A stretch of 64,000 nt of DNA. Origin: Arthrobacter sp. H-02-3. Its GTDB lineage: Bacteria > Actinomycetota > Actinomycetes > Actinomycetales > Micrococcaceae. Under the pieces are notes generated by a model. It saw only the letters and a program-made list of their open reading frames with translations, was not told the DNA's origin and did not search any database. Each line of letters begins with the position of its first letter. The first letter of the stretch is position 1. The position numbers and the translations under genes were made by a program. The DNA lies in the NCBI RefSeq assembly GCF_003097355.1, contig NZ_PYUI01000003.1, positions 248,001-312,000 of the forward strand, written 5' to 3'. Below, piece by piece: positions 27,565 to 36,137 of the stretch.

Positions 27565-28764
27565 TCACGGCTGGGCTGCGGCCAGTGCCAAGGCTGCGGC
27601 CACTACGGTCAGGGGTGCGACGATCAGACCGAAGATCGCGTAGCCCTTCCACGTGATGAGGACATTCATCCGCACCAGCCGCTCGTGCCAGAGCAGGGTG
27701 GCCAGCGACGCCCACGGGGTGATGAGCGGGCCGGCATTGACTCCGATCAGCAACGCCGCCATGCGCTGCGGCGTCTCCGCCAGTGGCTCGGCCAGCAGGT
27801 AGGCAGGCAAATTGTTCAGCAGATTGGAACCGACCGCACCCGTCGCGGCCAGCCGAAGCAAGTCCGGTGTCCCTTGGCCTTGCCCGGCCAGTTGACTCAG
27901 CAACGCGGGAGCGCCCAGATGCCGGATGGTTTCCATCACCAGGAAGAGGCCGGAGGCGAACAGTAGCAGAGACCAGGGAACCAAAGAGACTTTGAGCACC
28001 CGCGGCCGCCGGAGCGCGAACACGACTGCCAGTACGACGGCGGCAGCCAGCGCCGGGATCCAGACCGGGACTCCTGACACGAGCGCTGGCAGGAGCAGTG
28101 CCAGCACGAGTGCGCTGACGCCGAGCAGAACCCGGTCGGTCGCTGCGGCCCCGGATCCTCCGCCGGCGGGCTGATCAGTCCTGATCCGCCCGACCCGTAT
28201 CCTCGAATAGCGCTTGCGTAGGTCGCGGCGGAAGACGATGCCGACGAATACCAGCGGCACGACGATGGCGGCAACGGATGGGGCCCACATCAGGGCAGCG
28301 AAGGCGGCGGGACTGGTCCCGCCCAGGCTGTGCTGGGCTAAAAGGTTCGTCAGATTTGAAATAGGCAACAGCAGGCTGGCCGTGTTGGCCAGCCACACAG
28401 TCGTCAGCGCGAAAGGCAGCGCCGGCAGGCCTGCCTGCCGGGTCACGCTGACTACCACCGGCGTCAGAAGCACCGCTGTTGTGTCCAGGGACAGGAAGAT
28501 GGTGCTCAGCGTCGCGAATGCGGCCAGGAACAGCCACAGGATAATGCTGCGCCCGCGGCCCCAGTGCCGGAGCCTGCGGGCGGTCCAGAGGAAGACGCCG
28601 GCCTCGCTGGCCAGCTCCGTCACGATAGTCATGGCGACGACGAAAAGCAGGACTGGAGCCACCCGGTCGATGAGGGCGGCCACGTCGGCCAAAGGCAGCG
28701 CCCCGGCGACAATCGCCACGGCACCGGCCACAAGCAATACGGCTCCAACGATCGCCAGGCGCAT
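27565..28764 (-). CDS. ArsB/NhaD-type (SLC13-like) membrane transporter
   Basis: 399-residue permease with about 10-11 helices. The fold is the ion-transporter superfamily: DTTAVLLTPVVVSVTRQAGLPALPFALTTVWLANTA (about 90-130) and the mirrored GAVGSNLLNNLPAYLLAEPLAETPQRMAALLIGVNAGP (about 310-350) are the two hairpin repeats. This resembles arsenite exporters and Na+/H+ or citrate carriers. No ars genes are nearby, so arsenite transport is not supported by context. Confidence 0.85.
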   Translation of the reverse strand: MRLAIVGAVLLVAGAVAIVAGALPLADVAALIDRVAPVLLFVVAMTIVTELASEAGVFLWTARRLRHWGRGRSIILWLFLAAFATLSTIFLSLDTTAVLLTPVVVSVTRQAGLPALPFALTTVWLANTASLLLPISNLTNLLAQHSLGGTSPAAFAALMWAPSVAAIVVPLVFVGIVFRRDLRKRYSRIRVGRIRTDQPAGGGSGAAATDRVLLGVSALVLALLLPALVSGVPVWIPALAAAVVLAVVFALRRPRVLKVSLVPWSLLLFASGLFLVMETIRHLGAPALLSQLAGQGQGTPDLLRLAATGAVGSNLLNNLPAYLLAEPLAETPQRMAALLIGVNAGPLITPWASLATLLWHERLVRMNVLITWKGYAIFGLIVAPLTVVAAALALAAAQP

Positions 28765-28900
28765 GAACGGAGTCTAATCCCCCTGACCGCCGGCCTTCAG
28801 GGAGTCTCTCCCCCGCCGTCTGCGACGGATGGGATGGCCGCGGCATCTTCTGGCGGTTGCCGCGTGAACAAGGGCCGGCCGCAGGACCGCCCGGCTGCAC

Positions 28901-30043
28901 TCACGGTTCGGCCGCCGTCCCGTCCGTTGCGTTTGAAACAGGCTGGCCTGATCCGGAGCGTTGTATCTGCGGCCCGGCCGGCCGGTCGGCCTCGAACAGG
29001 TCCGCGCCGAGCCGGTCGGCGTCAACGGCGGCAAGGTTGCGGATCAGGACGATGAGCCACGAGAAGATCAACAATCCGGCGATGAGCTCCACCGCGGTCA
29101 GGTTGTAATAGCCGACCGGGAACCACAGCACCGCGGCGACAATGATTGCTGCCAGGAACACCCACCCGAGCGCCGCGAAGGCGGGCGAGATGGAGGGGAT
29201 GAGGGCCCGGATGCGGACAATGAGCGACGCGAACACCACCACCATGCCGGAGGCAACCAGGGTGTGGATCCCGAAGCGCTCATCGACCGGGAACACTCCC
29301 ACGCCGGCGAGGAACACGCCGATCAGGACGATGCCGCCTTCGAGCAGTCTTACCCGGTGAAGTGCGGCCGGGGTGTTGGCGCTCGCAGCGAGCGTCGCCG
29401 TCGAATATCCCGCCAGGGTGGTGACCACGACACCGCCGACGATCAAGGTGAAGTTGAACGTCACCCCGGAGACGTCCGAGCTCATGCCGAGGGCGCTGAG
29501 GTGCTTCTGCCACCAGAGGGGGTCCGCTGCCGTCAGCATGCTCGTGAGGACACCAGTGACGAGGAAACCGGCGAGGAGTGCGGCGAGCCGGTAGGCGGTC
29601 ATGCCGAGCGCGGACAGGTACGCGACGTAGGCGCTGATGGCCCCCGCACCCCCGACCAGGACGGCGGCCGCCACCGGGTAGAGGACCGCGCCGATAAACG
29701 CTTGCTGGAAGATCCAAAAGAGCGCCAGCCAGCCGAGCAGGAACATACACGCGTGGGCCAGCGCGAGGGCGCCGACGTCGATCGCACTACGCGTCCGGCC
29801 ACCGCGGAACTGCGGTGACACCGGCGTCGGGCGTTGCAGACAACCGGCCACCACCGCCGCGGCACCAAGAACCGCCGTGCCGATCGCGGCAATGTCACCG
29901 GCCGATCCTCGTCCGGACAACGCCACAGGTTCCCGCCCAACGAGCAGAAGTGCGACGCCACCGAGGACTACGAAGCCCACGCTACCGACGAAGAGCGCCC
30001 GTGCCTCGGACGTGACGGCGGCATGCTTGTTCCGGACTAACAT
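28901..30043 (-). CDS. Multi-pass membrane protein, DUF998-like
   Basis: 380 residues, about ten predicted helices and a hydrophilic tail after residue 345 (ADLFEADRPAGPQIQRSG). The central WWQKHLSALGMSSDVSGVTFNFTLIVGG pattern is the one seen in DUF998 membrane proteins, which have no assigned function. Identification is tentative. It is transcribed alone, with 234 bp of non-coding DNA on one side and the transporter 136 bp away on the other. Confidence 0.75.
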   Translation of the reverse strand: MLVRNKHAAVTSEARALFVGSVGFVVLGGVALLLVGREPVALSGRGSAGDIAAIGTAVLGAAAVVAGCLQRPTPVSPQFRGGRTRSAIDVGALALAHACMFLLGWLALFWIFQQAFIGAVLYPVAAAVLVGGAGAISAYVAYLSALGMTAYRLAALLAGFLVTGVLTSMLTAADPLWWQKHLSALGMSSDVSGVTFNFTLIVGGVVVTTLAGYSTATLAASANTPAALHRVRLLEGGIVLIGVFLAGVGVFPVDERFGIHTLVASGMVVVFASLIVRIRALIPSISPAFAALGWVFLAAIIVAAVLWFPVGYYNLTAVELIAGLLIFSWLIVLIRNLAAVDADRLGADLFEADRPAGPQIQRSGSGQPVSNATDGTAAEP

Positions 30044-30277
30044 CGCTCACTTCGATTCGCTGGCGTTGCGGCTGGTACTGGCCCGCCGGCACAGGCCGCC
30101 CGTTCCGCTCCAGGAAAAGGCCTTGGGCCAAATCCGAAATCCGAATCCGTTTCCGGAACTTTAGGTCCCGGGCGGTCCTCCGCCGGCGATAACCCAACGC
30201 TATGTCCGGCCCGGCCGCGGGCCGTCACCCGGAACGGATGAAACCGTCGATGATGACGCCCGGCGCGACCGCAGCCC

Positions 30278-31135
30278 CTAGCTTGCGGTGGCGGACGTCA
30301 GCGCCTCCAGCAGCGGCGTCGTGGGCCGTCCGATCAGCCCGGAGAGCTCGCCCGTGACGGTGGCCAGAAGACCAGCTTTGGTGTCCGTGTCCAGGGCGGC
30401 GAGGAATCCTGCGGTCCCTTGGTCGAGCCCGGCAGCAGTCAGGACCTGGATCAGCTCGGGAGCGGACACGGGCTGGTACACGACGTCCCGTCCGGCGATC
30501 CCGGCGATCGCCGTCGCCAGTTCCTTGAAGTCCCACGCGTAATCGCCGGAGAGCTCGTAGGTGCGGCCCTCGTGCCCGGCGGAGGTGAGCACCGCCGCGG
30601 CGGCGGCCGCATAGTCCGCCCGTGCGGCGCTGGCCACCCTGCCGTCACCGGCAGCAGCGACGACGGCGCCCGTCTGCCGGGCCGTGGCCACGGTCTGGGC
30701 GTAGTTTTCGGAGTACCAGCCGTTGCGCAGGAGCGTGAACTCGAGTCCCGACGCGCGGATGAGTTCCTCGGTTGCCTTGTGCTCGGGCGCCAGGATCAGC
30801 TCTGTGGTGTCCGCGGCCAGGACGGACGTATAGGCGATGAAACGGACACCTGCCGCTTTGGCCGCGCTGACCACGTTGGCGTGCTGTGCCACCCGTGAGC
30901 CTACCTCGCTGCCGGAGACCAGCAGGAGCTTCTCAACGCCGGCGAGAGCGGCCTCGAGCGCGGCAGGATCGGAATAGTCCGCCACGCGCACCTGGACGCC
31001 CCGGGACGCCAGATCACCAGCTTTCGCGGCGTCGCGGACCACCGCCACGAGGGAACCCGGCTCCTGGGTGCTGAGCAGGTCCTCGAGGACCAATCGGCCC
31101 AGCTGTCCTGTGGCACCCGTTACTGCAATCGTCAT
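30278..31135 (-). CDS. NmrA-like NAD(P)H:quinone oxidoreductase
   Basis: 285-residue atypical short-chain dehydrogenase. Rossmann motif AVTGATGQLGRLV (about 4-16) binds NAD(P)H; YTSVLAADTTELILAPEHKATEELI replaces the catalytic Tyr region, as in QOR2/NmrA members; LRNGWYSENYA is characteristic. Probably reduces quinones or senses NADP redox state. AGGAGC precedes the ATG. No HxlR regulator, the usual partner of qorB, is adjacent. Confidence 0.88.
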   Translation of the reverse strand: MTIAVTGATGQLGRLVLEDLLSTQEPGSLVAVVRDAAKAGDLASRGVQVRVADYSDPAALEAALAGVEKLLLVSGSEVGSRVAQHANVVSAAKAAGVRFIAYTSVLAADTTELILAPEHKATEELIRASGLEFTLLRNGWYSENYAQTVATARQTGAVVAAAGDGRVASAARADYAAAAAAVLTSAGHEGRTYELSGDYAWDFKELATAIAGIAGRDVVYQPVSAPELIQVLTAAGLDQGTAGFLAALDTDTKAGLLATVTGELSGLIGRPTTPLLEALTSATAS

Positions 31136-31279
31136 GTTGCGCTCCTGGAATCTGAGGTGAAGTTCATGTCAAGTCGTTGCCGTGCCGGCGAACCGGCACC
31201 GGGGATCACAACCGGTGCCCGGCTCCGGGCATTCCGGTGTTACGTTGTGCGACGCCCTCCATCGTTCGGCTGTCTGCGC

Positions 31280-31297
31280 GCCGGCGCAGGCGCCGGC
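31280..31297 (-). terminator. GC hairpin after the dioxygenase gene
   Basis: GCCGGCGC-AG-GCGCCGGC, a perfect 8-bp stem, lies about 30 bases past the stop of the minus-strand dioxygenase gene. There is no U-run. Confidence 0.55.
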
Positions 31298-31327
31298 CCG
31301 CGTTTCGTACCGTGTTGTACCAGACGC

Positions 31328-32125
31328 CTATGTCAGGGTCCACGAGCGCTTGGACAGCCCGAACCAGAACCCGTCGATCGCCGTCTTCGCCTGGATGTCT
31401 CCCGAGCCGTATGCGGCCCCGAGGGCAACGTAGAGCGGAGCCCAGTGCTCGCTCCGGGGGTGCGCCTCGCGGGCGGCCGGCGCCTTGTTCAGGAAATCGA
31501 GGATGGAGTCGACGTCGCCGCGGGCCATGGCTTCCTCGGCCCAGTGGTCGAATTCGCTGGATGCTGCCGGCGGGGCGGTGTCCGGCCCGCCGGCGGGATT
31601 GAACCAGCGCAGGTTGTGCGTGGTGAAACCGGATCCGACGATCAGCGTGCCCCGGTCACGCAGAGGCCCAAGCGACATGCCGAGTTCGAACAGTCCCTGC
31701 GGATCCAGCGTCGGCATGGACATCTGCACCACCGGCACGTCTGCTGCGGGGTACATCTCCTTCAGCGGAACGTAGGCGCCGTGGTCCAGGCCGCGGCTTT
31801 CATCGCGCTCCACGTGGTGGCCGTGGGCGGCAACGAGCTTCTCCACTTCGGCTGCCAGCTCAGGTGCCTGCGGGGCGTCATACGCCACGTCGTAGTACTT
31901 CTGGGGGAAGCCCCAGAAGTCGTAGACCAGGCCAGGATCGCGCCCGGTGGCGCTGAGCGTCACCGGGGCATTCTCCCAGTGGGCAGAGACCATGAGGATG
32001 TCCTTGGGCTTGCCAAAGGTGCCGGACCAGTCGTTGAGTTGGCGGGTCCATGTGGAGTCGTCGGCCAGAGGTGGCGCACCGTGGCTGAGGAAGAGAACCG
32101 GAGGGCGGTCAGTGGTCTGAGTCAT
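31328..32125 (-). CDS. ygiD: 4,5-DOPA dioxygenase-like class III extradiol dioxygenase (YgiD)
   Basis: 265-residue LigB-type non-haem Fe(II)/Zn ring-cleaving dioxygenase. Conserved features are LFLSHGAPPLA (about 11-21, His ligand), VSAHWE (about 46-51), LDHGAYVPLKEMYP (about 113-126) and the late HNLRWFN, giving the expected His ligands. Family members open catechols such as DOPA; the physiological substrate of bacterial YgiD is not settled. A TACGAT -10 lies 6 bases before the ATG, so the mRNA is probably leaderless; its -35 overlaps the palindrome TTGAAGCTTCAA. The next gene upstream is the cyclohydrolase-monooxygenase fusion, under a related dyad. Confidence 0.9.
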   Translation of the reverse strand: MTQTTDRPPVLFLSHGAPPLADDSTWTRQLNDWSGTFGKPKDILMVSAHWENAPVTLSATGRDPGLVYDFWGFPQKYYDVAYDAPQAPELAAEVEKLVAAHGHHVERDESRGLDHGAYVPLKEMYPAADVPVVQMSMPTLDPQGLFELGMSLGPLRDRGTLIVGSGFTTHNLRWFNPAGGPDTAPPAASSEFDHWAEEAMARGDVDSILDFLNKAPAAREAHPRSEHWAPLYVALGAAYGSGDIQAKTAIDGFWFGLSKRSWTLT

Positions 32126-32131
32126 GACATC

Positions 32132-32160
32132 ATCGTACCCTGTTTTTATTGAAGCTTCAA
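32132..32160 (-). promoter_or_regulatory. Promoter and operator of the DOPA dioxygenase gene
   Basis: On the minus strand TTGAAG (-35), 17 bases, then TACGAT (-10), 6 bases before the ATG. The -35 is the start of a perfect 12-bp palindrome, TTGAAGCTTCAA (32149-32160), followed by GCTTC. AT-rich dyads of this kind over the -35 are typical MarR-family repressor sites. The regulator is not in the window. Confidence 0.65.
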
Positions 32161-32209
32161 GCTTCTTTCGGTCCCCGTCCGGCGCCGGGCGGGCTCCGGC
32201 GGGCTCCGG

Positions 32210-34123
32210 TCAGAACGTGGGTACGGTGAACCCGAGGCCCAGGAGGCCGCGGCCGGCCTGCTCGAGCACGGGGTCCCTGGTGAGCGCCGCGTGGTTCAGC
32301 AGGACGTTGACGTCGCGCTGGATCCGCTGGAGCGGGTGCGATAGCCGGTGGACACTCCCGCCGGATCCTGTCATGACCAGGCGGACCGCTTCGGCCGAGG
32401 CCTCGCCGCTCAGCGCGAGGGACAGCCGGTAGTCAGCGCGCTCCCGGTCCGTCATTGTTGAGGGCCTGCGCGCATGGGAGGCCGAGACCACCCGGACAGC
32501 TTCCTGCCAATGCAGCCGTGCCGCGGCAACCAGGCCGTAAGCCTGCGCATAGCGGACCTGCGCGAGCGGCGAGTCGGCCTGCCGCGTCTCCACTGTGTGC
32601 TTGACCTTGCGCACCATCAACAGCTCCCGGAACAATTCGACCGCGTACTCGGCTGACCCCAAGGCGGCGGCAGGGGCCACCATATTCAGCAGAGCGCCCA
32701 TGGGGGTGTGGATCAGCGGATCCTGATGGAGTTCGCTGCCCGGATTGGCCTCGGCGGCCAGGCGTTCCCAGTCCAGCGCTCGATGCTCCGGGACGAACAG
32801 GCCCCGGGCCAGGATGTCGTTGCTCCCGGTTCCCCTCAGCCCGGCCGTGTGCCACACATCGAGAACCTCGACGTCGGCCAGGGGCACCAAGCATTGCAGG
32901 CGCACCCCGCCGCGCTGCGCCGCGAGCAGCGCCCACTCGGAGTGCATCACCCCGGAGGCGAAGGTCCACCGGCCCGAGATGGAGTAGCCTCCTTGTACCT
33001 TCTCCGCCACCCCGGCGGGTGCGCCGGTGGCGGCTGCCAACGGTGCCGGACCGTTCGCGAAGACTTCGTCCTGCGCTTCCCGGGGCCAGCGTGCGAGCAT
33101 CCAGACATGCTCGACCAGGTGGCCCACGCTCCATGCCGTGGAGGCGCACCCCCTCGCAAGCCGGCGCACGACCTCGACGTAGGTCTCCAGTCCCATGCCG
33201 AATCCCCCGGCAGCCTTGGGGGACAGCATGTGGAAGATTTCAGCTGACCGGAGTTCCGCCATGGTGGAATCGGGTACACGGCGAAGCTGCTCTGTTTCCG
33301 CGGCCCGCTCACGCAGGCCGGCAATGAGTCCCTGAGCGCGGGCCAGCATCTCATCGTGGGTGGGGACGACGACCGGCACCGCGGCAGCGGGCCGGGCGGC
33401 AGACCCGGCGAGGATGCTGCTGCGCGGCTCATCACGGCCGGGGCCGGCGTCGGAAGGGAGCTGGAGCGTGTGGGAGGTGTGGTCGCGCTTGGCGGTCAGG
33501 TACCGGAGGTTGGCCGGGGACGCGTGGACGCCCGTGGCGATCTGCGCGGAAACGTCGACGCCGAGGGCGCCCAGCTGGGCCGCCTTGTCCGGGTTGTTGC
33601 TGAGCAGGCGCACCGTCCCGGCGCCCAGGGCGCCGAGCATCTGCGCCGCAGCCGTGTAGTCCCGCTCGTCCTCGCCGTGCCCTAGGGCGAGGTTGGCCTC
33701 GTAGGTGTCCAGGCCGCCGTCCTGCAGGGCATAGGCATCGAGCTTGGAATACAGGCCGATGCCGCGGCCTTCCTGACGGAGGTAGAGCAGGAACCCGCCG
33801 GCGGCCGCGATCCGCTCCACAGCCTCCCGCAACTGCGGACCGCAGTCACACCGCTGGCTCCCGAACACATCCCCGGTGAGGCATTCACTGTGCAGCCGCA
33901 CCAGGGGTCCCGAGCCCCCGCGCGCCGCTTCCAGCAGCGCCTGCTCCCAGTCGCCCAGGGCGAGGAGCAGGTGCTCCTTTCCGTCGGTGAGTCCGCTGAA
34001 GGTCAGCACCTCGGCGTCGGCGGTGAACCCGTCCGCGAACCGCAGCGGCACGGAAACCCGGCTGCGCACGGCGGCCGCTGGAGCGGGTGCAGCGTGTTCG
34101 ATGGTCTCTGACACAAGGGTCAT
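32210..34123 (-). CDS. GTP cyclohydrolase II - flavin-dependent monooxygenase fusion
   Basis: 637-residue two-domain enzyme. Residues about 20-215 are GTP cyclohydrolase II (RibA), first step of riboflavin synthesis: zinc Cys80/Cys91/Cys93 in HSECLTGDVFGSQRCDCG, the catalytic RQEGRGIGL segment, DTYEANLALG and RLLSNNPDKAAQL are all kept. A linker (about 216-250) leads to an acyl-CoA-dehydrogenase-fold, group D flavin monooxygenase (about 255-637): GRWTFASGVMHSEWALLAA, GTGSNDI and C-terminal SHPLQRIQRDVN match the HsaA/DszC/SfnC group rather than true dehydrogenases. Such enzymes hydroxylate aromatics or sulfur/nitrogen compounds using reduced flavin from a separate reductase, which is absent here. 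GAGGAC precedes the ATG. The fusion suggests flavin supply tied to a flavin-using oxygenase. Confidence 0.88.
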   Translation of the reverse strand: MTLVSETIEHAAPAPAAAVRSRVSVPLRFADGFTADAEVLTFSGLTDGKEHLLLALGDWEQALLEAARGGSGPLVRLHSECLTGDVFGSQRCDCGPQLREAVERIAAAGGFLLYLRQEGRGIGLYSKLDAYALQDGGLDTYEANLALGHGEDERDYTAAAQMLGALGAGTVRLLSNNPDKAAQLGALGVDVSAQIATGVHASPANLRYLTAKRDHTSHTLQLPSDAGPGRDEPRSSILAGSAARPAAAVPVVVPTHDEMLARAQGLIAGLRERAAETEQLRRVPDSTMAELRSAEIFHMLSPKAAGGFGMGLETYVEVVRRLARGCASTAWSVGHLVEHVWMLARWPREAQDEVFANGPAPLAAATGAPAGVAEKVQGGYSISGRWTFASGVMHSEWALLAAQRGGVRLQCLVPLADVEVLDVWHTAGLRGTGSNDILARGLFVPEHRALDWERLAAEANPGSELHQDPLIHTPMGALLNMVAPAAALGSAEYAVELFRELLMVRKVKHTVETRQADSPLAQVRYAQAYGLVAAARLHWQEAVRVVSASHARRPSTMTDRERADYRLSLALSGEASAEAVRLVMTGSGGSVHRLSHPLQRIQRDVNVLLNHAALTRDPVLEQAGRGLLGLGFTVPTF

Positions 34124-34219
34124 CTCAGGTCCTCAGGCATTCGGCAGGAAGGTGCAGACGTTGCGCCGGAGCGGGACCGACCGGCCAGACGACATTGCGG
34201 TCCGCGGCATTCCCGGCAG

Positions 34220-34245
34220 AACTTTACTTGAAACTTAAAGTTATA
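34220..34245 (-). promoter_or_regulatory. Operator and -10 upstream of the fusion gene
   Basis: AACTTTA and TAAAGTT (34220-34226 and 34236-34242) form a perfect 7-bp inverted repeat around a 9-base centre; the core TTGAAACTTAAA resembles the palindrome TTGAAGCTTCAA before the dioxygenase gene. A minus-strand TATAAC (34240-34245) overlaps its edge and could be the -10, giving a leader of roughly 110 bases. I saw no FMN riboswitch consensus in that leader. Confidence 0.5.
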
Positions 34246-34352
34246 GGGAGGCGCGGCCGGTGATGCAAGCCATGACCCCGTGTGACGGGTCCGGCGGAAG
34301 CATCGGCGCGTGCCCGCACGAATGACCCGACGCCGGGTGCCATCATGATGGC

Positions 34353-34691
34353 GTGACTATCGCAAGAACCATCGTGCTCTTCATCCTGGCCGCGGCAGCC
34401 GAAATCGGCGGGGCGTGGCTCGTCTGGCAGTCCGTCCGCGAAGGCCGGGACTGGTGGTGGGCCGGTCTGGGTGTCGTAGCGCTGGGCATCTACGGCTTCG
34501 TGGCCACGCTGCAGCCCGACGCGCACTTCGGGCGCATCCTCGCGGCGTACGGCGGCGTGTTCGTGGCAGGCTCCCTGGCCTGGGGCATGATCTTCGACGG
34601 GTTCCGGCCGGACCGGTGGGACATCCTGGGTTCGGCGGTCTGCCTGTTCGGGGTCGCCGTCATCATGTTCGCGCCCCGCGACGCGGGCTAA
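34353..34691 (+). CDS. ynfA: YnfA family (UPF0060) small membrane protein
   Basis: 112 residues, the normal family length, with four helices as in small-multidrug-resistance-like proteins. Family blocks are [20 protein letters not shown] and [27 protein letters not shown]. Start codon GTG. A perfect 12-bp palindrome CCATCATGATGG lies one base before it, so the mRNA may be leaderless or the site regulated. Function uncertain; some homologues are weak drug exporters. Confidence 0.9.
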   Translation: MTIARTIVLFILAAAAEIGGAWLVWQSVREGRDWWWAGLGVVALGIYGFVATLQPDAHFGRILAAYGGVFVAGSLAWGMIFDGFRPDRWDILGSAVCLFGVAVIMFAPRDAG

Positions 34692-34721
34692 CGCGAACCG
34701 CCGCTCCTCCGCCGGCCCGCC

Positions 34722-36137
34722 CTACCGGCCGGTTGTGTGCTCCAGTACCTGGCCGAGGATGTGCGCGCCTTCCCGGAAGGCGCCCGGATTGGGGCCGGCG
34801 AAGTTGAGCCGGATGAACGGTCCGGCCGGTTCGGCCGGGAACCACTCAGTCCCGGCGGCGATGATGACCCCGGCGGCCTCGCAGTCACGGACGAGCTGAT
34901 CGACGTCGGTCCCGTCGGGCAGGCGGGCCCACAGGTTCAGCCCGCCCTTGGGCACGTGCTCAACGTGGGCCTGCGGGGCATGCTCCCGCAGGCTGCCGAG
35001 CAGCAGATCCCGGCGGTCTTGGAGCTGGTGGCGCAGGCCGCGCAGGTGGGTCTGCCACGCCGGGTGCGTCACGACGTCGAGGGCGGCCGCCTGGAGCACG
35101 CCGCTGACGTACATCGATTCGGCACCCCGGTCGGCCAGAATGCGGTCGCGCGCGGGTCCGCGGGCGATCACCGCAGCGACGCGGATGCCCGGGGACACGC
35201 TCTTGGTCAGCGACCGCAGGTAGACGACATGGCCCGAATCGTCCCGGGCGGCCAGGGGTGAGGCATCGGTGGTGATGCCGAAATCATGTGCCCAGTCGTC
35301 CTCGACGAGGAACGCGCCGTGGGCGCGCACTGCCTCCAGCACCTGCTCACCCACGCGCGTGGCCCATTGCGCACCGGTGGGATTGGCATAGTTCGGCTGC
35401 GCATAGAACAGCCGCGCACCGGTCTCGGCAAAGGCGCGGTCCAACTCCTCCGGGTCGGGGCCCTCGGGACCGCTCGGCACGGGAACGATCCGGACGCCGG
35501 CCTGCGTTGCGGCCAGGATGGCTCCCCAGTACGTCGGGGATTCCACCAGCAGCGGCTGTCCCCTGCCGACCAGCGCCCGGAACACGGAACTGAGCCCGCT
35601 CTGGCTGCCGGGGAGCACGATCACATCGCTGGCCGTTGGCGGCGTGACACCGGCCGGCGTTGAGGCCCGGAGTTCGTGGGCGAACCAGGACTGCAGTTCG
35701 GGCAGGCCCGCGGCGGGCGGGCGGGACACGGCGGCGTCTCCCCGGGCTGCCCGGGTCAGGGCAGCCCGCACCAGTCGCTCGGGCAGGAGTTCACGGTCCG
35801 GGTAGCCGGAGTGGAAGGCGATGACATCGTTCGGCGCGCTGCGCATCGCCGTGGAGACAGGGCGGAGCGGCGCCTGGGGTGAGCCCAGTGCGGCTGTCTG
35901 CCAGCCGTAGTCCGCAGGCCGGGCCGTCCGGACGGACCGCACGAAGGTTCCGACGCCCGGGCGGCTCTCAATCAGCCCCTGTGCTGCAAGCGTGCGGAGC
36001 ACCTTTTGCACGGTGACCGGGCTGGCCTGGTACTCGGCGACCAGGGACCGCGTCGAGGGCAGCCTGGCTCCGGGCGCGGCACCGGCAATCCACTCCCGGA
36101 GGCGTGCCGTGATTTTCGAGGTGCTATCGTTGGACAT
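34722..36137 (-). CDS. MocR/PdxR-type GntR regulator with aminotransferase-like domain
   Basis: 471 residues. GntR winged helix at about 8-75 (PSTRSLVAEYQASPVTVQKVLRTLAAQGL), then a fold-type I PLP domain. The Schiff-base Lys is about 312 in LRSLTKSVSPG, with YAQPNYANPTGAQW and the DDW (EDDWAHDFG) motif upstream. These proteins bind PLP or amino-acid imines to control B6, amino-acid or transport genes. Its ATG overlaps that of the divergent EamA exporter by two bases. A good promoter (TTGGTC, 17 bases, TACTAT) puts the -10 8 bases before the ATG, so the transcript should be leaderless. Likely target: the EamA gene. Confidence 0.92.
   Translation of the reverse strand: MSNDSTSKITARLREWIAGAAPGARLPSTRSLVAEYQASPVTVQKVLRTLAAQGLIESRPGVGTFVRSVRTARPADYGWQTAALGSPQAPLRPVSTAMRSAPNDVIAFHSGYPDRELLPERLVRAALTRAARGDAAVSRPPAAGLPELQSWFAHELRASTPAGVTPPTASDVIVLPGSQSGLSSVFRALVGRGQPLLVESPTYWGAILAATQAGVRIVPVPSGPEGPDPEELDRAFAETGARLFYAQPNYANPTGAQWATRVGEQVLEAVRAHGAFLVEDDWAHDFGITTDASPLAARDDSGHVVYLRSLTKSVSPGIRVAAVIARGPARDRILADRGAESMYVSGVLQAAALDVVTHPAWQTHLRGLRHQLQDRRDLLLGSLREHAPQAHVEHVPKGGLNLWARLPDGTDVDQLVRDCEAAGVIIAAGTEWFPAEPAGPFIRLNFAGPNPGAFREGAHILGQVLEHTTGR

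Noticed and set aside
27565..28764. Arsenite exporter (arsB) assignment
   Set aside because: The fold fits, but no arsR, arsC or other ars gene is nearby, so only the superfamily is stated.
28961..29818. Long plus-strand frame opposite the DUF998-like gene
   Set aside because: It is Asp/Glu/Arg-rich antisense of a clear membrane-protein gene with no recognisable fold or ribosome site; a typical GC-rich shadow.
34124..34240. Possible FMN riboswitch in the leader of the RibA fusion
   Set aside because: I looked for the conserved AGGGT/CCGAC-GGT core and did not find it; the leader folds into general GC hairpins only.
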